A DNA stretch of 64,000 bases from JBEIHI01 sp964655245 (GCA_964655245.1 CAZZLQ010000003.1:7521-71520), one strand, 5' to 3'. Counted from the first letter of the stretch, positions 17,433-27,181 are shown. A program made the numbers and translations. The notes: generated by a model from the sequence alone, not told the origin.

Positions 17433-17625
17433 TTCAAAGTTTGTTTTGTGATGGACAGCTTAAGTAAAGGAACTTTCAATCACTTACACTCGAGCACTCG
17501 AAAAGAAGGAAAACATCGCTCTCTTCGAAACTGCGGCAAGTTGGCCTCAGGAGGCACGCCAGAGTCTCAGAGTCTGCGTTACGTTCTTGTGGCATGCTCG
17601 GCGCTGAAGATTCCCCAAGGAATGC

Positions 17626-19107
17626 TTAACTCATTAGCTCTTCAAGCTGCTGAAGATCATCCGAAAAAACTCGATCGCCAGATCGGAACAATGACGGAAC
17701 TTCAGACTGAAGCTGCTTCAAAAACTTCTCAACAGCCGGAGCAAATGAGGCCTTGGACTTTCGAGACTCCAAAACACACGCTCGCACACCACAGAGAATC
17801 TCACCCGCCACCATTCGGCGCAAATTGGTCACCACAAGGTGTGCCTTTCGCGCAGCCCACGGCGCCATGCTCACATGATCCTCTTGATTGCCGTTCGTGG
17901 AAATCGTATCCGCCGAAGCCGGAAACGCGAGCGTTTTGTTTTCACTCGCCAACGCCGACAAGGCCGTATGCACAATCATCAGCCCGCTCTCCACTCCGGG
18001 GCGATCCGCCAAAAAACTCGCCGATCGAGTTGTAGAGGGGTTAACCACCTGATCCACCCGTCTTTCAAGCAAATTCCCCATCGTCACCATCGCCATCGTC
18101 AGCAAATCAGACGCCATGCTCACCGACTGAGCATGAAAATGCCCACCCGACACAAGCTCTGATCCAATCAAAACAGGATTGTCGGAAACGGAGTTGACCT
18201 CATCCTGCAAAATCTCCTCAGCTCGCTCCAAAATTGACAAGCAAGGACCCATCACCTGAGGAATACATCGAAACGAGTAGGCATCTTGAACGATCTCACA
18301 ATCTTCATGAGATTTCATATGCTGAGAGCCCTTCAAAAGATCTCGAATCTGTTTGGCCACCATCTGCTGATGCGGATGTGCCTTCAACGAATGCAAATCC
18401 TCGCGATACACGGAATCCGTCGCTCGATGCCCTTCCACAGAAACAGCAATCGCATGAAGCATCCAAGGCCAAAGATCTTTGATCTCTCTCATTACCTGAA
18501 GCGAAAGCGCCAATGAAAACTGAGTACCATTGATGAGAGCCAATCCCTCTTTGGCATAAACTGTCAGGGGCTTGAGCTTCTTGGCTTTGAGCGCAGCTGC
18601 AGCTTTGAGCTTTCGATCTCCCACCCGAAACGCCCCTTCACCCATGAACGTCAAACCCAAATGCGCAAGAGGCGCCAAGTCTCCCGAAGCTCCCACACTT
18701 CCTTGAACCGGGATCCACGGAATCAAATCGTGATTAAGATAATCCAAATGCCGCTGAACCATTTGCGGAGAAAGACCTGAGTAGGATTTGCCAAGAGAAA
18801 TCGCTCGAAGCAACAACAAACGACGCACCACCTCTTCAGAAGTAGGTTCGCCCATACCTGAAGCATGCGAGCGCAGCAAATTCACCTGCAATTCATAGAG
18901 CGAATCCCCAGAAATTTTGACCTGAGCCAAACGACCAAAACCCGTATTCACTCCGTAAATCGCTTCATTGGAGACCGCCAACGCCTGAACACGATCAAAC
19001 GCACGTTGGCACTTTTGTGCAGCCTTGGTGGAGAGTTTAAAGCTGCTCTCACCCAGAATTTCTTCAACTTCATCGACGGTAAATTTTGATTGAGGCTCCA
19101 GGATCAT
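17626..19107 (-). CDS. hutH: Histidine ammonia-lyase
   Basis: A 493-residue aromatic amino-acid lyase. The Ala-Ser-Gly triad A140-S141-G142 in GSVGASGDLAPL cyclises to the MIO prosthetic group. Also present are YGVNTGFGRL near the N-terminus (active-site Tyr51), LINGTQFSLAL and QEDHVSMA. The enzyme removes ammonia from L-histidine to give urocanate, the substrate of the HutU encoded at 10485-12122. A phenylalanine or tyrosine lyase is possible in this fold, but the HutU nearby and the family sequence favour histidine. It is divergent from the cystathionine beta-synthase gene with only 48 bases between. Confidence 0.95.
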   Translation of the reverse strand: MILEPQSKFTVDEVEEILGESSFKLSTKAAQKCQRAFDRVQALAVSNEAIYGVNTGFGRLAQVKISGDSLYELQVNLLRSHASGMGEPTSEEVVRRLLLLRAISLGKSYSGLSPQMVQRHLDYLNHDLIPWIPVQGSVGASGDLAPLAHLGLTFMGEGAFRVGDRKLKAAAALKAKKLKPLTVYAKEGLALINGTQFSLALSLQVMREIKDLWPWMLHAIAVSVEGHRATDSVYREDLHSLKAHPHQQMVAKQIRDLLKGSQHMKSHEDCEIVQDAYSFRCIPQVMGPCLSILERAEEILQDEVNSVSDNPVLIGSELVSGGHFHAQSVSMASDLLTMAMVTMGNLLERRVDQVVNPSTTRSASFLADRPGVESGLMIVHTALSALASENKTLAFPASADTISTNGNQEDHVSMAPWAARKAHLVVTNLRRMVAGEILCGVRACVLESRKSKASFAPAVEKFLKQLQSEVPSLFRSGDRVFSDDLQQLEELMS

Positions 19108-19155
19108 AACGCCTAAAGTAAGCCAAACAGACCGGAAAGAGAAGGAAGGGTTTTT

Positions 19156-20520
19156 GTGATCTACGACAATATTCTCAAAACAATCGGGGACACCCCCATC
19201 GTCAAACTCAATCGCCTGACGGCGGGTCTTCCCACGGATCTCTACGCCAAAGTCGAGTATTTTAATCCCGGCTCAAGCGTAAAAGATCGAATGGCAATCA
19301 AGATCATCGAGGAAGCCGAACGTCGAGGGGAACTCAAACCTGGCGGAACGATTGTCGAGGCAACGTCTGGAAATACAGGAATGGGACTTGCGCTGATTTC
19401 TGCTGTTCGCGGATACAAAGCGATTTTTGTGATGCCCGACAAAATGTCGATCGAAAAAATTCAAGCTCTTCGCGCCTTTGGCGCCAAAGTCGTGGTCACT
19501 CCGACCAATGTTGAGCCCGAAGATCCTCGCTCTTATTATTGCGTGGCCAAGCGCATCGCTCAGGAAACGCCTAATGCATTTTACTCCAATCAATATCACA
19601 ATCCCGACAATCCCAAAGCTCACTATGAAAGCACGGGTCCTGAAATTTGGAAGCAAACCGACGGCAAGATCACTCACTTCATTACTGGCATGGGGACGGG
19701 CGGAACGATTTCGGGTGTGGGAAAATATCTCAAAGAAAAAAACCCGAACATTAAGATTGTTGGCGTAGATCCGGAAGGTTCTGTTTATACAGAGTTCAAA
19801 AAGACGGGCAAAATGGGGCCAGCTTGGGTCTATAAGGTCGAAGGTATTGGAGAGGACTTTATGCCCTCGACCATCGACTTCAAATATATAGATGAGGTCG
19901 TCACCGTGAATGATACCGAGTCCTTTCAATACACTCGAAAGCTCGCTCGAATGGAGGGCCTCTTCTGCGGAGTTTCCTGCGGAGCGGCCATGGCGGGAGC
20001 GGTCAAATGGGCTCGCCAGCAAAAAGGACCTTCTTTCCCGGTCGTACTCCTGCCCGATTCAGGGTCTCGATATCTCAGCAAAGTCTACAACGATGACTGG
20101 ATGAGAGAAAACGGCATGCTCGAAGATGCGGAAGTGTTGGTTGCTGATTTCTTCAAAGCACCCAGCAAACTCATTACATGTAAGCCGAAAGATCTTGCCA
20201 AGGATTGCATTGCAAACTTCAAAACTCACGGGATTTCACAAATGCCTGTGATTAACGACGATGGCTCACTCTTTGGAATCATCGCCGAGTACGATCTGAT
20301 GCAAGGAGTGATCGGTGGATCCGCAAATCTCACTAAAGCCATCGAACCCTTTGTCGTTCGAGATGTGGAAACTGTAACCCCACAGTCGCCCCTTCAGAAG
20401 GCTCAAGAGATTCTCAAAAAAGATCGAGTGCCCGTGGTCTTGGACAAAGGCAAAGTAGTCGGGGTCATCACCAAGATTGATCTACTCGAGTATCTAGCTC
20501 AAAGGAGTTTTAACGGATGA
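19156..20520 (+). CDS. cbs: Cystathionine beta-synthase
   Basis: A 454-residue fold-type II PLP enzyme. K43 in NPGSSVKDRMA forms the Schiff base, and TSGNTGMG and GTGGTISG bind substrate and phosphate. Two C-terminal CBS domains (about residues 340-450) follow, as in eukaryotic-type cystathionine beta-synthase; plain cysteine synthases lack them. It condenses serine and homocysteine to cystathionine. The GTG start has GGAAGG about 6 bases upstream. It is the first of three genes joined by 4-base ATGA overlaps, with cystathionine gamma-lyase next, so the operon runs the reverse transsulfuration path from homocysteine to cysteine. Confidence 0.93.
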   Translation: MIYDNILKTIGDTPIVKLNRLTAGLPTDLYAKVEYFNPGSSVKDRMAIKIIEEAERRGELKPGGTIVEATSGNTGMGLALISAVRGYKAIFVMPDKMSIEKIQALRAFGAKVVVTPTNVEPEDPRSYYCVAKRIAQETPNAFYSNQYHNPDNPKAHYESTGPEIWKQTDGKITHFITGMGTGGTISGVGKYLKEKNPNIKIVGVDPEGSVYTEFKKTGKMGPAWVYKVEGIGEDFMPSTIDFKYIDEVVTVNDTESFQYTRKLARMEGLFCGVSCGAAMAGAVKWARQQKGPSFPVVLLPDSGSRYLSKVYNDDWMRENGMLEDAEVLVADFFKAPSKLITCKPKDLAKDCIANFKTHGISQMPVINDDGSLFGIIAEYDLMQGVIGGSANLTKAIEPFVVRDVETVTPQSPLQKAQEILKKDRVPVVLDKGKVVGVITKIDLLEYLAQRSFNG

Positions 20521-21686
20521 AAATTCCAAAAGATTCAAAGATTGAAACTATCGCTATCCACGCCGGCCAAGAACCCGATCCATTGACCGGCGCCATCATG
20601 ACGCCGATTTATCAGACCTCCACCTATGTGCAGGCAGGTCCTGGAGTACACAAGGGCTATGAGTACGCTCGCTCACGAAATCCCACCCGAGAAGCACTTG
20701 AAAAAAACCTAGCCGCTCTTGAGGGCGGAGAGTTTGGGCTGGCTTTCTCGAGTGGCTGCGGCGCCATGACGTCGATCCTCCATTGCTTTCAAACGGGAGA
20801 TCACTTTGTTGTTTGTGATGATGTCTACGGTGGAACCTTCCGCTTGTTTGATAAGGTTTTCAAAAAATGTGGCTACAGTTTTACCTATGTCGATATGACC
20901 AAACCCGAGTTGGTGGAAAAGGCCATCACGCCTCAGACCAAACTTCTTTGGGTGGAAACTCCCACCAACCCCCTGCTGAAGATCATTGATATTCAAAAGA
21001 TGGTGGAAATCGCCAAAGCTAAGTCCTCGGGAAACACGAAGATCAAAGTTCTCGTCGATAACACCTTTGCGTCCCCTATTTTGCAGCAGCCCATCACGAT
21101 GGGTGCCGACTATGTTTTGCAATCCACGACCAAGTATCTCGGAGGCCACTCCGACGTGATCGGCGGCTTTGTTTCGTGCAAAGATGAAGAAACTTACAAA
21201 CTTCTCAAGTTTACTCAGAATGCCGTGGGCGCAACACCCGGACCCTTTGACTGCTTCCTTGTGATGCGAGGAACAAAAACTTTGGCCGTTCGAATGGATC
21301 GTCACAATCAAAACGCAATGGCCGTGGCGCGCTTTTTGGAAAAGCATCCCAAAGTGGAGAAGGTTTTCTATCCAGGACTTGAAAGTCACCCTCAATACGC
21401 TCTGGCCAAGAAACAAATGAAGGGCTTTGGCGGAATGATGAGCTTTGTGATCAAAGGCGGACTTCCTCAGGCTCGGTCACTTTTGGAGAAGGTCAAAATT
21501 TTTGCCTGTGCGGAAAGCCTTGGAGGCGTTGAAAGTCTGATTGAACATCCCGCCATCATGACTCATGCGTCTGTGCCCAAAGAGATCCGCGAGGCCAATG
21601 GAATCTCCGATGGCTTGATTCGAATTTCAGTCGGCGTTGAGAACATTAATGATTTGATTGCAGACCTTGAACAGGCCATGAAATGA
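20517..21686 (+). CDS. Cystathionine gamma-lyase / gamma-synthase (PLP, Cys/Met metabolism)
   Basis: A 389-residue fold-type I PLP enzyme of the Cys/Met metabolism family. K206 in QSTTKYLGGHSDVIGG binds PLP, and EYARSRNPTR and ETPTNPLL are family signatures. With cystathionine beta-synthase directly upstream, the likely reaction is cleavage of cystathionine to cysteine, 2-oxobutyrate and ammonia. Sequence alone separates the lyase poorly from gamma-synthase or methionine gamma-lyase. Its ATG overlaps the preceding stop by 4 bases. Confidence 0.9.
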   Translation: MKIPKDSKIETIAIHAGQEPDPLTGAIMTPIYQTSTYVQAGPGVHKGYEYARSRNPTREALEKNLAALEGGEFGLAFSSGCGAMTSILHCFQTGDHFVVCDDVYGGTFRLFDKVFKKCGYSFTYVDMTKPELVEKAITPQTKLLWVETPTNPLLKIIDIQKMVEIAKAKSSGNTKIKVLVDNTFASPILQQPITMGADYVLQSTTKYLGGHSDVIGGFVSCKDEETYKLLKFTQNAVGATPGPFDCFLVMRGTKTLAVRMDRHNQNAMAVARFLEKHPKVEKVFYPGLESHPQYALAKKQMKGFGGMMSFVIKGGLPQARSLLEKVKIFACAESLGGVESLIEHPAIMTHASVPKEIREANGISDGLIRISVGVENINDLIADLEQAMK

Positions 21687-22477
21687 AAGAACTCAAGGTT
21701 GCCATCACTGCAGCGAGAGCTGCTGCCAAAATTATCAACAAGTTTTACGGCAAAAAGTTCAAGGTCAAACGCAAAGGCGAAATCGATCTTGTCACTGAAG
21801 TCGATGAGCGAGCGCAAAAAGAAATTTGCCGAGTGATCTGGAAAGCCTTTCCTAAGGATGCCATTTTGGCTGAGGAGTTTGAACTCTCTAAAACAGCCGG
21901 GGCTGCTCGCCGCTGGATCGTGGATCCGATTGATGGAACCACAAACTTTGCGCATGGCTATCCCAAGTTCTGCGTCTCGATTGCGTTTGAAAAAAACGGA
22001 GAGCTTGAGTGCGGCGTGATTCTTGATCCTGTGATGAAGGAAGTTTTTACGGCCGCTCGAGGAAAGGGCGCCTTTCTCAACGGCAAGAGATTAAAAATTT
22101 CAAAAGCACAAACGCTCAAGGAATCCCTACTCGTTACTGGATTTCCTTATGATCTTGATGATCCTCGAAAAAACAATATTCCGTTTTTCCTCCATATGAT
22201 TCGAAAGGCGCAAGCCATTCGTCGCGATGGATCCGCAGCACTCAATCTTGCGTATGTGGCCGCTGGTCGATTTGATGGATTTTGGGAATTGGGACTCAAC
22301 GCTTGGGACGTGGCCGCTGGTATTCTTCTGGTCAAAGAGGCGGGCGGTGAAGTCCGACACATCACAGGTCGCGCCAATAGAATTTCTGATCCCGAGTTGA
22401 TTGCCGGCAACACCTTGATTGCTCAGCAACTGACAACGGAATGTTCCAAGGTCTCTGAGATTCAAAGATATTCTTAG
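21683..22477 (+). CDS. Inositol monophosphatase family phosphatase (SuhB/CysQ-like)
   Basis: A 264-residue metal-dependent phosphatase with the family motifs: the LVTEVDERAQKE start of the metal site, E64/E65, DPIDGTTNFAHGYP (D81, D84), and the second motif WELGLNAWDVAAGILLVKEAGG. Members hydrolyse inositol monophosphate, or 3'-phosphoadenosine 5'-phosphate in CysQ. Being translationally coupled to two sulfur amino-acid genes makes a role in sulfur or PAP metabolism conceivable, but the sequence looks more like SuhB. The 3' region holds an imperfect hairpin around 22519-22540 without a U-run. Confidence 0.92.
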   Translation: MKELKVAITAARAAAKIINKFYGKKFKVKRKGEIDLVTEVDERAQKEICRVIWKAFPKDAILAEEFELSKTAGAARRWIVDPIDGTTNFAHGYPKFCVSIAFEKNGELECGVILDPVMKEVFTAARGKGAFLNGKRLKISKAQTLKESLLVTGFPYDLDDPRKNNIPFFLHMIRKAQAIRRDGSAALNLAYVAAGRFDGFWELGLNAWDVAAGILLVKEAGGEVRHITGRANRISDPELIAGNTLIAQQLTTECSKVSEIQRYS

Positions 22478-22557
22478 AAACAATCGGCTCATCAGGCTTG
22501 CTACTCCGTTCGAAGACACAGACATGTGTCTGTCGACTGCCCTGCGTAGAGAGCCCT

Positions 22558-22586
22558 TTGACAGTCAGTTTAAGAGTTTATAAACT
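22558..22586 (+). promoter_or_regulatory. Possible sigma-70-like promoter overlapping a palindrome
   Basis: TTGACA (22558-22563) is followed after 15 bases by TATAAA (22579-22584). The -10 lies inside a perfect 12-base palindrome AGTTTATAAACT (22575-22586), an operator-like arrangement. Spacing is shorter than the usual 17, so this is tentative. It would give a long leader for the first cassette, in addition to the sigma-54 site at 22655. Confidence 0.3.
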
Positions 22587-22654
22587 GCCATTTTATTCAT
22601 TCGTTTCAATAGTTTAGACGTCTTTCACCCTAAACTCACGCCCGCCTCCCCCTG

Positions 22655-22670
22655 TGGAGATCAACTTGCA
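22655..22670 (+). promoter_or_regulatory. Sigma-54 (-24/-12) promoter of cassette A
   Basis: TGGAGATCAACTTGCA: GG and GC are 10 bases apart and the -12 half (TTGCA) is exact; the -24 half deviates (TGGAGA for TGGCAC). The predicted start is near 22681. The matching position in front of the two paralogous cassettes supports it. Confidence 0.6.
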
Positions 22671-22683
22671 AATCCACTCTGGC

Positions 22684-25425
22684 ATGAGGCGTCTGTGGTT
22701 GAATATCAGCATTTCTCGGTTCAGACTTTCCCAAAGCGGATTCAGTCTCGTTGAACTGCTCATGAGTCTTTCAGCACTCTTTGTCATCATCGGACTGAGT
22801 GTTCTCGGACTCAATCATCTTCGCTCAGGGCAATCGTTCATCATCAAACAAAATCGATTTCTTTCAGAGCTAGCCAAAGTCAAAGAAATCATTCGAGACG
22901 ACATCCGAGTCGCTCTCTTAAACAATGGCTATACTTCAACAGAGGGCTTCGACGACCCAACAGCAGATCAGTTTTACTTTGGCCTTGGAACGCAGACTCA
23001 AACAACGTCCCAACCTCAACTTCAAATCTTCAAGCCCCTCCATCAATCGCTGACAGTGCCTGTTTCTATTGCGGGCAATCAAGCAACCCTGACCACGATC
23101 CCCCGACTACGAGATTCGAGCGACCCACAGGCGACTCAACTTGCACAGTATTGGATTTCGGCTCTGCAAGAAGCAAAGTTCTTTACGATCACCAATGCGA
23201 GAAAAACAACTCTCATTGAAAAAGGCGCCGTTTCGGAAGCAGAGGAAGGTCCGTCGCTTGAAGCCATTGGTGACACTCCTTTGAGCGAGGGAAACTCTGA
23301 CTTTGTCAACTCAAGCAATCTCATTCGAACAGCTGAGAAGATCGAGTACTCATTTTCAGATCTCGATGGAAGAATCACTCGAAAGAACCAGGCTCGAATC
23401 GATCAATCTGAGAACGTTGTTCTTCTTGAACGAGTTCGATCATTCAAAGTGGGCTACACCTTTCGAGACATGGACAGCGCCGGCATGATCATCCCTCGGC
23501 GGCCAAGTGAACCTTTGACTGCCGAGAATCTCCCCAACTCCTTTCAAGACGCCTGGAGTACACCCGATGAAACCGGCCGAACCTGCCTCGTTGATGGACA
23601 GTTCGATCCTAGTAAGTGCGTCCAATCAAAACACATTGATCGAGTCTTTGTCAGAATCGAAGTTGAAACAGATTTCCCGCTGAGTTCCATTCCAACTCAA
23701 GCGAGCGACTATCAAGACATGAACATTCGCTGGGATCTCTCAACTGCCGATGGCAGAGCGATAGCCATCGTGGACTTTCAAACTCAACCTGAAAACTTCA
23801 ATCACCTGAGCGCTGGTCTCTTATCCTCAGGAACGAGTGTGAGCTGTTCGCCGACCCTTGAGAACCGATGCACACCCTCTTGCTCCAGCGCGTTTACTAA
23901 TCCCAATCGCAATTCCAACGATTGGATTGGCTACGGCCGACACATTGGCCACCCCCATGGAGCCTCGAGCTACTGCCAATGCTGGACAAATCCCTCCAAC
24001 CCAGCAGATGTTTCGATCGGAGATTGGAGTCGAGTGCCCACAATCAACTCCTGGATCAACGCCTCGCTCAGCGATCGAGATCGACTCACCGCCTGTGGCA
24101 AAGAGTACGGCTGTCACCATCCTGAGTCTTACAAACTCTTCGAAAGGAACCCCGCTTACCGACTGGCTTGCGGATGCTTGAGATCTTCAGACTCAATTCA
24201 AACGGATAACTACTACGTCAATCGCACAAGCGAGAATGCTCCCAAGTTTGAAAGCACAACGAGTCCAGAGCTTTTGGGCCATACACTCAACTCAACGCTG
24301 AGCTTGACCGATCCATCACTCTCAACGCTGAATCCGCTGAACCGATCTCTTCGCTGCGTAAACTATCAGGCTTGCGATGCAGCCATGAATGCCTACTTTG
24401 GCGCCGGAACCTCAAACGGTCTTTTCATCAACCGCTGCCAATGCCTTAGCAATGACATCTCTGTGAAATGTGATACTCAAGCCATCAACGCCAACCCCAG
24501 CTCGATGACGGAGGAATGCAAAATGGCTCAAGGCGAGCCGATTAGTCCCTCGCACATCAACTACGCCAAAGTATGTAATCGAGATTTCCGAAATGGCACC
24601 GGCCCGATGACCTGCGCAAACACATGGAGCTCGACAGCTGGCCCCACCGCACCGAGTACAGTCCAGCCACCGTTTACAGGTGTGAGCATCACGGCGTGGA
24701 ATCAAATCCCTATCAACAGTGACGTCACTGCTTTCAATCAAGCCACTCAAGAAGGTGGTGTGTATCAATTCCTATCGACGGGCTCGATCGATTTTAGTTC
24801 CAAGCTCGGAATCTCTCGAAGCGTTGCCGACGCTTGTGAGTGCCTCGAGAAGAAGATTCAAGGAGTCTTTGTTTCCGGCACAAATCAAACATCAACCTAT
24901 GATTCTCTTACAGAGAATGAGCTGAGATCTTTTGCCTACCAAAACCTCAGCATCCTAGACTTTCGCCAGCCGCTTTTGAATCCACCCGCTGGAGCGCCCA
25001 GCTCTGCGCAACAAGACCGAAGCACTTTTGCATCTTATACGGACTCTCAACCATCCTCGTACAAAGCTATCTCAGCCTGCTCAGTCTTGGGAGATCCCAA
25101 TGCTCCGTGCTTCAGCGTTGGAGCAGTCACTCCGACCGCGGGCTCGAAATCCTGTGGCCAATACTTTTGCAGCAACGTCACCGGCTCGGGACCGGGCTGC
25201 TGCACGATACCCAAGCCAGCAGCTCACAGCGCGATTGTTGATTCACTTGAAGCATGGAGTGGATTTTGCCACTCGAGCTGTCAGATTTTTAGCTCGACGC
25301 ATCCGGCATTCAATCACGACGAAGTGGATGCCATTCGACGATGGATGACGGGAACTGCCGCAGGAGAGGAACTGCCAATCACCTGCGGTGGCAATGTTTC
25401 CGGCGATTCGCAACAGGCGTTTTAG
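22684..25425 (+). CDS. Cassette A: large PilW/GspJ-like minor prepilin with Cys-rich C-terminal region
   Basis: A 913-residue protein. The N-terminus is a type IV prepilin signal: basic leader, cleavage site SQSG|FSLVELL with Glu at +5, then a hydrophobic helix (SLSALFVIIGLSVLGL). Residues to about 380 look like a PilW/GspJ pilin domain. From about 385 on follows a long Cys-rich region with NDWIGYGRHIGHPHGASSYCQCWT-like and NRCQCLS motifs and a terminal block CGQYFCSN...GCC...WSGFC, all shared with the paralogs at 27246 and 31920. Typical minor pilins have 150-350 residues, so the extra 500 probably form an exposed tip domain. ATG 22684 would have a 3-base leader; TTG 22699 with GAGG upstream is an alternative. 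Confidence 0.85.
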   Translation: MRRLWLNISISRFRLSQSGFSLVELLMSLSALFVIIGLSVLGLNHLRSGQSFIIKQNRFLSELAKVKEIIRDDIRVALLNNGYTSTEGFDDPTADQFYFGLGTQTQTTSQPQLQIFKPLHQSLTVPVSIAGNQATLTTIPRLRDSSDPQATQLAQYWISALQEAKFFTITNARKTTLIEKGAVSEAEEGPSLEAIGDTPLSEGNSDFVNSSNLIRTAEKIEYSFSDLDGRITRKNQARIDQSENVVLLERVRSFKVGYTFRDMDSAGMIIPRRPSEPLTAENLPNSFQDAWSTPDETGRTCLVDGQFDPSKCVQSKHIDRVFVRIEVETDFPLSSIPTQASDYQDMNIRWDLSTADGRAIAIVDFQTQPENFNHLSAGLLSSGTSVSCSPTLENRCTPSCSSAFTNPNRNSNDWIGYGRHIGHPHGASSYCQCWTNPSNPADVSIGDWSRVPTINSWINASLSDRDRLTACGKEYGCHHPESYKLFERNPAYRLACGCLRSSDSIQTDNYYVNRTSENAPKFESTTSPELLGHTLNSTLSLTDPSLSTLNPLNRSLRCVNYQACDAAMNAYFGAGTSNGLFINRCQCLSNDISVKCDTQAINANPSSMTEECKMAQGEPISPSHINYAKVCNRDFRNGTGPMTCANTWSSTAGPTAPSTVQPPFTGVSITAWNQIPINSDVTAFNQATQEGGVYQFLSTGSIDFSSKLGISRSVADACECLEKKIQGVFVSGTNQTSTYDSLTENELRSFAYQNLSILDFRQPLLNPPAGAPSSAQQDRSTFASYTDSQPSSYKAISACSVLGDPNAPCFSVGAVTPTAGSKSCGQYFCSNVTGSGPGCCTIPKPAAHSAIVDSLEAWSGFCHSSCQIFSSTHPAFNHDEVDAIRRWMTGTAAGEELPITCGGNVSGDSQQAF

Positions 25426-25439
25426 AAAGGAAGTGGGTG

Positions 25440-27068
25440 ATGCTTTTGAGATTTCAGCGGAGAATTCAAAATCGAGGACTTGCGATAATCACAGCGCTTG
25501 GCTTTCTTGCGTTGAGCTTGGGAATGGTTTTGTCACTTGCCTTCATGACCACTCGATTCAAAATGGAATCACGCTACTATGCGAGTCAGATTCACACTCA
25601 GATCGAAATCAAAGATCTCGCCAACCGAGTCCGAAAGGCTCTGCTTGCCGACGTGCAAGAGGCGATAGCCACTTCTCGCGAACTTGATCTTGATCAGCTA
25701 AGAATTCAAATCGAAACTCAGATACAACAAGATGACCCCCATCAAACAAGTCCCTTCAAACTTTTGAGTTTACGCTGCATCGGCCAGGGAAGCTCTCCCA
25801 ATGGTCTGTGCGATTCAAGTTCCGTTCTCCCTAAAATCTTTGACTTCAGCGTCCAAACAACCGATCGAGCAACGTCAGCGAACTCCCTGGTGAGCGCTGA
25901 GGTCCAAGTTCAAAATGCAGGACTAAGTTCATATGCCTTCCTCATCAAAAACGAAATGCGCCCCTCAGTAAGCCTCGGATCTGCTGTGTTTGCAGGGCTT
26001 TTTGGTATCAACTTCAATCGTCCGGCAGAGGAAGGCGAATTCGAAAGAAGAAGAATCAGATTTGAAACACAGAATGGGGACATTACCTTTCAGAATGCTT
26101 TTGTGACAAATCTCAGCAGCCCGCAAGAGCAATTCGTCATTCCCAACGCCTCGCGAGTCCGCTTCGAGCAAGGAATCATCTCAAATCCCGAGGGAGTAAA
26201 CTTCCAAAGCATTGATAACCTGTTTCCTCAGCTCAAGTCAGCGGCAGAAGATCTCAAGAATACAGCAGCCATCGGTGGCGAGCAAACATCACCTGAGTGC
26301 TCAAGAGTTGTCTTTCATGCAAACAGCTCGGCATTTGATTATTTTGAGTACATCGATCGAGATTGTTCCATTCCAAATTCAGCAGCGCAGCCCAATGGAC
26401 CTATTCTCGGCAAAGCGATTGCCTCCAATGAAGTGATTTATGCTCGCGGCAACAAAGTGATTTTGGAAACTCAAAATCCCGACGGAAGGACAGGAATTGA
26501 TAATATTGGAATTGTCGCGGATGGAAATGTGCATTTGCATTCATCGATTAGGCGCTCAGCCGCACTTGATCCTCTCAGCGGATTTCCATCTGTGATATCT
26601 CCCAAAGACCTGATTGTCAGTGCTGAAATGAGATCGCTCCTTCCGGGCAATCCAAGACTTCGTGATATCAGCGCCATTCCAGCAAATCATGACGAGCCCA
26701 CGATTCAAGTCGATCTGAGTTACATCTCGGTCTCCAATGGAATCAGTAGCGGCTCACTTCAGGTGGATCCTGCTCTACTCTCTGCAAGCCATCTGAGCGA
26801 AGCAACCGATTTGGGGAGAGCGAAGTTTTCTGGGCTCTACATCAGCGATCAAACACCGACGACACGAATGCTCTTTCCTGGCAGCGCATCTGTGGAAGGA
26901 TTCTCTGAAACCGAATGGTCATACCCCTCAGCACTTTCAGCCGTTTCAACCGATTGGTTTAGAACTCAATTGGCAGGGGGCGCTCTTCAAGCACACGTCA
27001 CTCGATACGAGATTCAAACCACTCAAATTCAAGAAGCTTTAGGCAGATTTTCAAACTCAGGCCACTAA
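25440..27068 (+). CDS. Cassette A: PilX/GspK-like pilus assembly protein
   Basis: A 542-residue protein starting MLLRFQRRIQNRGLAIITALGFLALSLGMVL: a short basic leader, a Gly, then a hydrophobic helix that lacks the Glu at +5. This is the pattern of PilX and of GspK, the tip protein of type II secretion pseudopili. The body is mainly beta and contains blocks shared with its paralogs, such as SSYAFLIKNEM, NIGIVADGNVHLHSSIRR and GLYISDQTPTTR. It follows the large minor prepilin by 14 bases. Start chosen at 25440, with AAAGGAAG upstream; a longer frame from 25341 lies inside the preceding gene. I infer that the two proteins assemble together at the pilus tip. Confidence 0.8.
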   Translation: MLLRFQRRIQNRGLAIITALGFLALSLGMVLSLAFMTTRFKMESRYYASQIHTQIEIKDLANRVRKALLADVQEAIATSRELDLDQLRIQIETQIQQDDPHQTSPFKLLSLRCIGQGSSPNGLCDSSSVLPKIFDFSVQTTDRATSANSLVSAEVQVQNAGLSSYAFLIKNEMRPSVSLGSAVFAGLFGINFNRPAEEGEFERRRIRFETQNGDITFQNAFVTNLSSPQEQFVIPNASRVRFEQGIISNPEGVNFQSIDNLFPQLKSAAEDLKNTAAIGGEQTSPECSRVVFHANSSAFDYFEYIDRDCSIPNSAAQPNGPILGKAIASNEVIYARGNKVILETQNPDGRTGIDNIGIVADGNVHLHSSIRRSAALDPLSGFPSVISPKDLIVSAEMRSLLPGNPRLRDISAIPANHDEPTIQVDLSYISVSNGISSGSLQVDPALLSASHLSEATDLGRAKFSGLYISDQTPTTRMLFPGSASVEGFSETEWSYPSALSAVSTDWFRTQLAGGALQAHVTRYEIQTTQIQEALGRFSNSGH

Positions 27069-27111
27069 GGTCGCCTGAGCAATACCTACCGTCTCTGCAA
27101 GCTCATTCAAA

Positions 27112-27145
27112 GTCGGGCAAAACGGCCCGACCCTTATTCTAAGGG
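27112..27145 (+). other. Paired hairpins between cassettes A and B
   Basis: GTCGGGC (27112-27118) pairs with GCCCGAC (27125-27131), directly followed by a second hairpin CCCTTA / TAAGGG with a 3-base loop (27131-27145). There is no U-run, so neither is a standard intrinsic terminator. They could slow polymerase or protect the 3' end of cassette A mRNA. Confidence 0.4.
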
Positions 27146-27181
27146 AATGGCTTTCTTGCCGGTTTTAAGCCGAAACAGCCT

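Noticed and set aside
17427..18035. Plus-strand frame of 202 aa near hutH
   Set aside because: Most of it lies antisense to the firmly identified hutH and its composition is typical of a shadow frame.
22519..22540. Terminator after the inositol-monophosphatase-family gene
   Set aside because: The ACAGAC/GTCTGT hairpin is short and no U-run follows.
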